Positions 55,595-64,000 of a DNA stretch of 64,000 nt are shown here, piece after piece. The notes beneath the pieces were generated by a model that saw only the letters and a list, made by a program, of their open reading frames with translations, was not told where the DNA came from and ran no database searches. The position numbers were made by a program, and so were the translations under genes. Source of the stretch: Mastacembelus armatus (lineage: Eukaryota > Chordata > Actinopteri > Synbranchiformes > Mastacembelidae); contig NC_046650.1 in NCBI RefSeq assembly GCF_900324485.2, positions 17,241,517 through 17,305,516 on the forward strand, written 5' to 3'. The first letter of the stretch is position 1. Each line of letters begins with the position of its first letter.

Positions 55595-57865
55595 CAGGTT
55601 CAGGTGATGTGGTGACTTCTGCAGCTCTAATCTTTTTGCTACAGTCTTTTTTGACACATTTGTCAAATCTGTTAATTGTAAAAATCATTTGCGTAAGTAG
55701 ATGTGAAACATTGCACCGCATGGTGTGGTGAGCATTGAAATGACCAGTTCACCTATTTGCTTCCTTTTTTACTTTTCACAGTATTTCCTATTGTTGTTCC
55801 ACAAGAGCCTGAGATTTCTCCTTCTCCTCGTCTGCTGTGGAAAATTGTTGTTGTTTCACTGATGGCTCTGCTGTTGGTGTTGGGATCATGGTACTGTGTC
55901 AAAAGTTACAGGCACAGAGGTAAGAAAATACAGGACACATTTTACTCAGACATTGTGTTCATTCTGTACAGTATGTACCTCCATGAGTCCAGACTGTGGC
56001 TTTAGGTCAAATACTCTGGAAATTTATAGCCGATCAGTTTCAGCAGTCACTGAAATCATCATACTAAGAAAATCAATCATTTTATTGTCATTGATTAGAA
56101 ACAGTTTGGGGCAAAACCCTTCAGAAATCAGTGATGTCGAAGCCTGAGGGACGGCGGCTCTAAAATAATAAGTAAATAAATTCATAAATTATTGTTAAAC
56201 AGAACAAAACACTTAACATCAGGAAGCTGCTTTGTTTCCTATTTCAAATCAAATCCAAACAAATCTTTTTTCCAAACAAATATAAGTTGAAATAGTCTCC
56301 ATTTTTATTTATTTAATATTTTTAATTCTTGCTTTTATTTTTACTGTTTTCCCTTTATTGTACTGCAGCAGCTCCCTGCCTGTCCACAGTCACACCTGCA
56401 TCAGTCCCAGCTGAGAATCAAACAGGTTGGAAGACAAATCATTTGTTAGTATCCAACTGTAGGCGTCTTATATAAAGCTGCTGTTTACACGTAAATATGT
56501 AGAAATGTAGTCACCTTGCTTTGTTTAATATGCTCTGATTTAGAAAATGCTCTTTAATGTTAAAAAACATCTTGTTATAAACTGCATGTTGTTAAGCAGA
56601 CGTCAGTGTAATTGTCTTTGATTTGGGCTCTGCTGCTGTTTGGGTTTTTTTTAGCCCCTGTAACATCGAGTGCACCTGACACAGGAAGAGCAACATATTC
56701 TGCTGTGACAAAAATCAGGAAGGAAAAAGGTACATCATCTGACGTTACTTGGTGTTTCTGGAGTACATCTATAATGTGACATGAACACTGACACTAACAG
56801 CAGCTAAAAATACAACCACAAGAACAAAGTGGTACATGAACGTACATTAGGTACTTCTGGTGTCGTGTCAGTCTTCGTTGGTTGCTTCTGATAAATGTGT
56901 AGATGCTGATGATAATTTGAGCTTCCTGGAATCCATCAACAGAGGAAAACCACAAAGAAAACCGGTCTAAAGTACATGCAGAGTGGAGGTCACGAACTGG
57001 TTTTATACACCATAGAAAGTCGCTGGTGTTTAATGAAACTTATGATATAAACTCAGTTTAAAGTTAAAATCTCTGTTTGATTGTTTTGTCTTTAAAAGGA
57101 ACATAAATTAATGAGGTCAATAGGCTCAGGTGGATTTATTATCTTTTTGATAAGAAATAAAGATGTGAGAGCAAACGCCTGAGGGTTTGACCATCACTTG
57201 TTCAGCAGAATTCACCTGCATATTTCAGACCAGATGTTGTTCAGACAGAAACACAAAGTATCAACACAGTTCAACCACTGGGATCATCTGGTGCTTAAAC
57301 CAAACATTCATCCAAAGTAGAAAACCTGTAACTGTACTTGGGTTAACTGAGACGTAAAAATGAGCATCATCTGCATAATAATGATAAAACTAGAACTAAT
57401 TAGAAAAAGTATAGATGAAATAAAACAATTTTGTGTTGTTACCATGAAGTTGTGAATTAGTAAAAACTCCAAAAAGTTTGTGCAAGATAAAACTAAAATG
57501 AGAGAAAAAGAGAACAAATAAATATTGATATGATATTCAGTCAGCTAACGTTGCCTTTCTCCATCAGATGCGGATGAGTTTTATTCCAGACCAGTTTACT
57601 ACTCGTTAAGCATGGGTGATGCTCAGGCACTGGGTGAGACTGTGATTAAAGAAACTTTTCAGAAAGACCAGAAATTGGACAATACAATGAGTTAAACAAA
57701 GGTCAAAGGAAAGACTATTTTGACAAAATACAGATCTTTTTTTTTTTTTTTTTTTTTTTTTTCCAAACAGAACTTGGAGCATCCAGTATCATGGACAGGT
57801 CTGGTCCCTCAGCAGGTACTCGGACCTCTTTAACAGAAGATGCCTGCTACTCTACAATCCAGTAG
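54651..57865 (+). CDS. Fc receptor-like gene I, two Ig domains, inhibitory-type tail
   Basis: Exons: 54651-54684, 54830-54874, 55009-55272, 55344-55586, 55782-55919, 56369-56425, 56655-56729, 57568-57633, 57771-57865, all phase 1. Signal and Ig domains closely match gene H (VTFHCEGDD, GQYCCESGKGR; TLLCRNK, GLYKCSISG). The stalk (VPQEPEISPSPR) leads to a membrane span (IVVVSLMALLLVLGSWY) with no internal arginine. The tail of about 110 residues carries ATYSAV, PVYYSL and ACYSTI, spaced in separate small exons, with the last four residues before the stop inside the final motif. The exon at 56369 has a CAGCAG acceptor that could give a one-residue variant. Predicted inhibitory partner of gene H. 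Confidence 0.87.
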
Positions 57866-60800
57866 GTAGGTGGGATGGATGCCTGCAGCGATTCAGGCCA
57901 CTGGACACATCAGTATGTTTGCTTGATTACAAAGTTGGTTTGGTGACGATGTGAGTTTGGGTTTAATCGTATTGTGCTGTATGTTCAGTTTGACAAAAAG
58001 CAGCCATGTTGGTTTGGTTCTCAGGCCAAGCAGCTTTCAGATTTGCTGAATTGTAAATGCAACTCAGAAATGAAACGTGATGCTATTTACAAGTTCTAAA
58101 CTCATTTTTACAATAACTCAGTAGGACTTGAATGCAGCATTAGTTATTGATTTATTCCTAACTTCATGTTGCTTGAATGAAGAAGAAAATTCATCTTTCA
58201 TGTTAAAAATGTAAGATTATATGTAAGTTCATGTGAAATAATTTATATGGTAGAATTTGATAAATCAATCAAACAAGTCTGGATTCAAGTATTTACAGGC
58301 CATTTGTGACTTTCTGTATTGCATGAAGGAGCTTTGACTGTAATGTATGACCTGTACACCCTGTGAGTATTAGAGCTTATTAATGGAGCAGGCTGATCTT
58401 AAGAAGATTCACACTCTGCCTAAATTACCAAGTCAAATGTAAAGCCTGTAAAAACATGTGTACAGATGTGTACAAATCATGTATAAATGATGCAAAACAA
58501 TAATGGAAGGATGAAGCAAACTTCATATGAGTGGTGTTAAGTTATTACTTTAGATTTCACTGTCTATATTTAACAAACTGAAACTACGTCAAACATCTGA
58601 AGCTCTGTGAAATGGGCTCATCTGAAGGCTGTGGCTAATTCACACAGCTTTCAGTTTCTAACAGTAAAACCAACTTGTCCTATTTGCTTCTTCTGCCCAC
58701 ATGCATGAGAACATATTTCACAAGCTCCATGCTGCTCGCTGTGGTCTCCCTCTGCACACTTTCTGTTTTTGTTTGACTTCGTGGTCAGAAACACAGTTTT
58801 CTTGTGACCGTGAGTGTCATGAAAGTCAAAAGCAGAAGTGGTTCGTCATCCGTCACTGTCAGGATGGTGAGTTGCTGCAGGCTGATGACTAATATTTGTC
58901 AGCATTTAATGAGCAAAGATTCTCCTGAAACTAAGTTTGCTGCAAAATGTTGCTGTTTCAATAGCAAGAGGACCTTTACAGAGCTGACTGAAAACACAGT
59001 TTGTGAAAATCTTCTCACAAATTTGTTCATCTGGATGTTTCAGTGTCAATTAAAGCATTAAACACTATTAAACCTCATTCCCTCCTTTGAATTCAATTTC
59101 AGCAGAAATCTAAAGAAATGAGATCCAGGTAATGATGTCGAGTTGATGTCTCAATACGAGGTCTGAGACGGTCATGTGGTCCTGAGGTTTGGTAGCATAT
59201 ATAAAGACTAGCACCAAAGCCTTTAAAGAAATGTCAGTCCTCACTGTGCTGCCGTGCAAGTATATCAGAAGACACTGTGTTATTATATCTGCACATTTTT
59301 CACTTCAACAAAAGGTAAGTATCTGTTCCCTTCATTCAATCTGTAAGAAAAATAGATTTTAGATTTTATTTATTAAGTCTACTGTACCTTTATATTCATC
59401 ATCTTCAAGAAGGGCAAGAAGAATTAAATTATTCTGCCGGACTTTTATTTTCCTGTTAACATGACCATTTTTATTGTAATTTATCTCATCTGGTTTGTAC
59501 TGTAGTAACCAAGGAACTCCCTCTGAGTCTGGATATGTGGTGTCTGAGAATACCATACTGTACCTGCTGAAAGTGCACATTTCCCCTCCCCAGTTCCTTG
59601 ATTTATTCCCATTCAGCAGTGAGGAGCCACAGTACAGATCTGGCCTCTCGTTTGGTTTTGCTGGCTCAGGATTTTCACTGGTACAGTCTGGTTTGTATCA
59701 GTGTCTGAGTTCTGCTGGACTTATCTGGAGTATGTATCACACAGACTCAGTGTTCCTGTAGGCTATTTGTTGGTCGGTCCCAAAAATTAGAGTTTTGCAA
59801 TCTGGACCAGGTTGACCTACAGAATCAGCAGCCGATTGGTTTGCACTTACAGTGTGTCCAGTTCTCAGCCTGAATTAACGGTTCAGTCTGCTCCTGGTGT
59901 GCAGGTTTCAGGGTTAGGTTAGGAAAAAAGACCTTACAGAAACAGAACCTGATTCAGAACTAGGACTCAGCTGAAAGTGAGAGAACTGCCAATCGGTCAC
60001 TAACAGCAGCTAAAATGAATTGGAGGACTGGGTCACAAAACCTGCTGCAGCCTTCTGAACAAGCTGAAGTCTTGCAAGAGAGAATTTCAACACAAAAGGC
60101 ATTTTTGTAGCATCATGTCCTATAGGTTGACGTGCTCAGTCAGCAATTCTTGTCATTGTTGTGTCATACCATACCTGTGTCCATAGGTTCAAATACCAAG
60201 CCTGGAATACGTCTTCGTTTGGCTGACTCCACTCACTGTTCTCACACCTCCTTCCCCCTCCTCTACAGTCAGACCCTTCTGAACCCTGTGGTCCACTGCA
60301 TCTTTCGTTGGTCCCCCCAACATTAACAATTAGTGTATTTTAGCCGTAGGAGGATTTTTGCAGTCCTGATGTTCTGGCCTGCTGTGCTCAAGCTTAAATC
60401 AAGGACAAATGATTAAGTGCTCCCTTCATTTATTCAACAGAGCTGCCTATAAAGGACCATCTCTGACCTATAAGGGAAGCCCCTCCCTCCAGGTAAACAC
60501 TGCAGCTTCTTCAGAACTAGAACAACGAGACTGTTCAACATTCATCACCCCTATGCCCTGATGGCTTTGGAGCACGTTTTCATACATTCCTGTTTAACCT
60601 GTCTGTGTAAATCAGAGCTATACTTGCTTTCAGGGTTTGTCTTTGTTTCAACTAACTATGACAAAACTCATGTTTATACCTCAGTCAAAACTAAACAAGA
60701 AGTCTTCTGGAGATATCCACCCTCTGGTCCTCCCCTCCGGTGGGTGTGGACGGAACTTATAATGGGCCACTGAATTAGTGACTCCTAGTACTTTTGTTTA

Positions 60801-61552
60801 ACATATGAAAAGTACAATAACAGTTCACCTTCACTAGTTGTTGCAATTCTGCTTTGAATGTATTTTAAAATACTTTCAGTGTACTCTTCCTATAAACTGG
60901 GTACATGAAATACACTTGAAGTGAAAGTTTAGTGTAATTCCTTGAGTGCACTTATTTGAACTTGTTCTTTAATATACATATTTTGTATACTAAGTAATAA
61001 GTACACTCAGAATTATAATTGTGAGAATTGACTGAAAGCATATGAAACTAATTATGTGGCAGTGTCAGTAAAATGGAGTGTAACTTCAGTCTTCCTCATT
61101 ATACTTAACATACTTCAATGTACTTTGAATGGTTTTACATTCCCTGTTGAGTGTTAACATGAATTACTTCAGTAACACACTCTAATCCCACGTAGAGCAT
61201 GTTACATTTAACATTGTGTAGAAATACTTAAGCAGCCTTCTCCAGCCCAAGACTGTGGTCTCTGGATGTCGACGCTGATTCTCCCACAGGCAAATCAACT
61301 GGATTCGACTTTGCATGTGACAAATAGCAGAAAATCATATCTTGGAATCTGTGTTCAAAGGTTTTAGGAGGGAAAAATGAATGAACAACTGTTACACTCC
61401 TAAGGTTAGGGTGAGCAGAGTTTGACTGATTGAGGCGGATTTGTAGCTGTTGAGTTCAGAAATTGTGCCAATCACCACTGATACATTAGAAAAGAAGTCA
61501 TCCAGGAAATCATGCTCAGGTTTGTCAGACCAGTCTTGCAGCATCAGGGCTG
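57866..61552. other. noncoding interval between gene I and the oxidase gene
   Basis: No gene was recognised. A TATA-containing possible first exon lies at about 59198-59314 (separate entry). At 60840-61140 the sequence is rich in self-complementary TACTT/AAGTA motifs (such as AGTGTACT and AATGTACTTT), suggesting a degenerate MITE. Open frames here lack domains and splice context. Confidence 0.45.
59198..59205 (+). promoter_or_regulatory. TATA box of a possible distal noncoding exon
   Basis: TATATAAA is followed about 110 bp later by a strong donor (AAAGGTAAGT at 59311). No ATG-led frame of note lies between. It could be a distal first exon of the oxidase gene. Confidence 0.3.
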
Positions 61553-61560
61553 TATATAAG
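61553..61560 (+). promoter_or_regulatory. TATA box of the L-amino-acid oxidase gene
   Basis: TATATAAG precedes a likely noncoding exon that ends at a donor (GGAAG before GTAGGT, 61622). An acceptor at 61961-61962 then opens the exon holding the start codon at 61990. Confidence 0.45.
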
Positions 61561-61989
61561 AAGAGGGAACTTCAGTTAAGGTCAGTGAAGCATCATATTT
61601 TGGTGTTTAAGTTTCTTGGAAGGTAGGTTCTGTCTTTTTATCTGCTGAATTATTAGGACAGTTCGACTGAATCACTGCAGAAAGAACTACAGACAGAACA
61701 GAAAGGCAGGCAAAACATTCAGAGCTAATTTCATATGTACAGTCATTGGTTTATCAGGCAAGTTACAACATAAGAGTCCAGTTTTTAAAAACATTTGTAA
61801 AATGTGAATTGTGTTAATGACATGTCTGAATGGCACATCATATATTTAATGATTTATATTTAATCATTCTAACTAACAAGTTCCAGTTAGAGTCAGATGT
61901 AAAGTGAACGTCTCCAGGCCGGACTGTCCAACATACTGTACTTGACTGTTTGTCTTCATCAGTCACCAAACAGGGACCAGAGTACTGAG

Positions 61990-63699
61990 ATGGACCTGCG
62001 TCCAGTGAAATGGAAAACATGTGAGTACTGTGTTACTGACACAGGTCAAATCATTACTTTATTTAACTTTATTTAAAACTATTACCTGCACAGCCCAACA
62101 CTTTAACTGTCTGTGTGCATAAAGCAGAGTGAGGGTATAGTGTATTTTCTGAGAGTGGAAGTTTACTCAGTTTATTCCCTGTCTGGACTGACTGGTCCAG
62201 TCTGGATTTCATAACTGTATGATGAAACAAGGATCGGCCTGAGTTTGCTGGATTTCAGCATCTAGAAGGTTTTGACTTTGACTGTAAATAATGTGTGGAA
62301 CAGAAATATTTAACTAAATCCTCAGACTAATTAGTTCTTTGGGCTCATTTCATATTTTAAATACAGGCCTGAAAGCTTCATAAAGAGCTGTAAGCGTCTG
62401 TTCTGCTGTGTTTTATAATAATGTAAAAAATAAAACAATATGTGCTGTGATCATGATGGTGTTGATATAATTTAGACTTTTATTCAACATGTCTAAGGGG
62501 GTAAATGAACCTTGTTAATAAAAGTCAAAGATCTTTGACTCCTGATCCTCATTGGAGTAAATGTTGTGTTTTGCTTCTGTTGTGTGTCCAGCTGTTGTCG
62601 CTGTGCTGCTGCTCACACTGTTCCACAGCATCACTGCCGCTGGCCGCCTGAAAGAACATCTGGCTGATTGCCTGGAGGATAAAGACTACGAGGAGCTGCT
62701 GTGGACCGTGCAGAACGGCCTCCCAAACATCAACACATCTCATCATGTGGTCATTGTTGGAGCTGGCATGGCTGGACTGACGGCTGCCAAGCTGCTGCAG
62801 GACGCAGGACACGAGGTACAGACTGGACACTAATATGCTGCTGATTTTATCATCAAAACCACTACATCAAAACGTTGATGATCTGGGGCTTTGGGTCAGG
62901 ACTAGTACTAGAAACAATAGGTACTCTAGGAAAAAAGGAAGTCTGGTTACATGATCTAGCAGAATCAATACCAGTAGTATTACTACATGTTGTAGCATAA
63001 GTAGTACCAGCAGTAATGGTGGTTGCAACAGCTGTAAAATATATTACGTGTTAAGTGTTAAGGCATAGTAGCAGTGACAGAGAATAGCAGTATTAGTATA
63101 ATACGGTAGTAGTTTCTGCACTAGGAGCACTATAAATATATGCAGAAATATTGGTACTTCAAATACATTTTAATATTTAGTATTTTTGTGTTTGAACAAG
63201 GTGACAATATTAGAGGCCAGTGGGCGAGTTGGAGGACGGGTGGAGACCTACAGGAATGAAAAGGAGGGCTGGTACGCTGAACTGGGGGCCATGAGGATCC
63301 CAAGTTTTCACCAGTAAGTTTATTAATTTTAGACTTACGTGTAACTTTAAAGTTTTTGTAGCAAGTCACAATGAAAAGTATAGAAATTATCATTCATGGG
63401 CTGATTTTCAATAATATCCAGATCCAGAAACCACCAAATTATTAAAATAAAGAAGAGACACTGAAAATGGATCAACAGTCACTGTCTCTGCCAACAGCAT
63501 CCTCCTCTGGTTCATTGACCAGCTGGGTCTCAAACAAAATGACTTCATCATAGATGACCCCCAAACCTTTTACCTGGTTAATGGACTGCGGACAAAGACA
63601 CACATGGTTCAAATAAACCCTGACATCCTGCAGTACAACGTGTCAGAAAGTGAGAAAGGAAAGTCAGCTGATGAGCTGCTGCAGCAGGCTTTGCAGAAG
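61990..63699 (+). CDS. L-amino-acid oxidase (LAAO/IL4I1-like), 5' part, runs off the window
   Basis: Exons: 61990-62020, 62592-62815, 63201-63313, 63498-63699; the gene continues beyond 64000. The enzyme oxidises L-amino acids to keto acids with release of ammonia and hydrogen peroxide; fish members are secreted antimicrobial proteins. The signal peptide spans exons 1-2 ([27 protein letters not shown]). A DYEELLW stretch precedes the FAD-binding beta-alpha-beta fold ([19 protein letters not shown], with GAGMAG), followed by [17 protein letters not shown] and the MRIPSFH segment usual in LAAOs. Exon 4 encodes [14 protein letters not shown] and [11 protein letters not shown]. About 180 residues of an expected 500 or so are visible, so the substrate domain and helical domain lie outside. 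Confidence 0.93.
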
Positions 63700-64000
63700 G
63701 TAACTAAGAGAGGGAAGCAAGGAGGTCTTCTGAAACATCTTCTTATGTGCCTGGTCACACAGGAACGTTGATCAAATTCCCACATTCCTGAAGCAGATGG
63801 TGCAGACAGGTGGTGTCCTTGGTCATTACCTGAACAAAACACAAGTTCAGCTAATGTATTTGTCGCTTTCATTGAACATTTGAAACTTTTTGCATCTCAC
63901 TTCCCTCAGAATGGCAAGATGGTTTGCCGTTGACCAACAGCAGTTTTTCCTGTGTTTAACTCTAAAAGACTACATCATGATTTACTTCTACATTTGGTGA
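63700..64000 (+). other. intron of the oxidase gene
   Basis: The donor GTAACT begins at 63700 and no further oxidase exon is recognised before the window ends. Confidence 0.6.

Noticed and set aside
59359-59580. 73-codon minus-strand frame with polar composition
   Set aside because: No domain, no splice partners and no repeat in the window that supports it.

Overview
The window reads as vertebrate, most likely teleost fish (percomorph-type), genomic DNA. The genes are split by short introns with GT/AG ends, and there are many fish-type transposons (L2, RTE, CR1/L2-group LINEs, Tc1, a hAT-like MITE), (GT)n and ATGG-type satellites, and fish-style immune receptor families. No tRNA, rRNA or CRISPR-like feature was seen. 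All exon models below were read by eye from splice sites and phase.

Region 1 (1-16.7 kb) is a nest of mobile elements: a candidate solo LTR, an L2 LINE split by an RTE LINE (19-bp target duplication) and by a Tc1 transposon, then a reverse-strand CR1/L2-group LINE. The 3' end of that LINE carries a 4.6-kb, almost perfect palindrome (9042-13665) flanked by a 6-bp target duplication. The palindrome has two 2.2-kb arms around a 161-bp loop. Each arm encodes the same two unrecognised proteins, and its ends resemble Polinton/Maverick-type virus-like elements. It looks like a defective, snap-back version of one end of a larger element and is the most unusual object in the window.

Region 2 (16.7-21.5 kb) holds a relic of a butyrophilin-like gene and a second Tc1 copy whose 346-aa transposase frame is open.

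Region 3 (21.5-57.9 kb) is an immune receptor cluster. Plus-strand Fc-receptor-like (FCRL) genes A (21.6 kb), D (32.0), F (43.5), H (51.7) and I (54.7) alternate with minus-strand butyrophilin-like (BTNL) genes B (25-26 kb), C (27-29), E (36.7-39.5) and G (48-50). The BTNL genes encode V-set and C-set Ig domains, a membrane span and a cytoplasmic coiled coil; B has no Ig domain. Genes D and F have identical first two Ig domains. D has four Ig domains, a membrane-edge arginine and a short tail (activating type), while F has a long tyrosine-motif tail (inhibitory type). H and I repeat this arrangement independently. A recent duplication of several kb (28.1-33.0 and 38.6-44.5 kb) produced the C/D and E/F units.

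Region 4 (57.9-64 kb) is mostly noncoding and ends with the first four coding exons of a secreted L-amino-acid oxidase gene that runs off the window. Together the genes suggest a leukocyte receptor and antimicrobial locus shaped by tandem duplication, exon exchange and transposon insertion.
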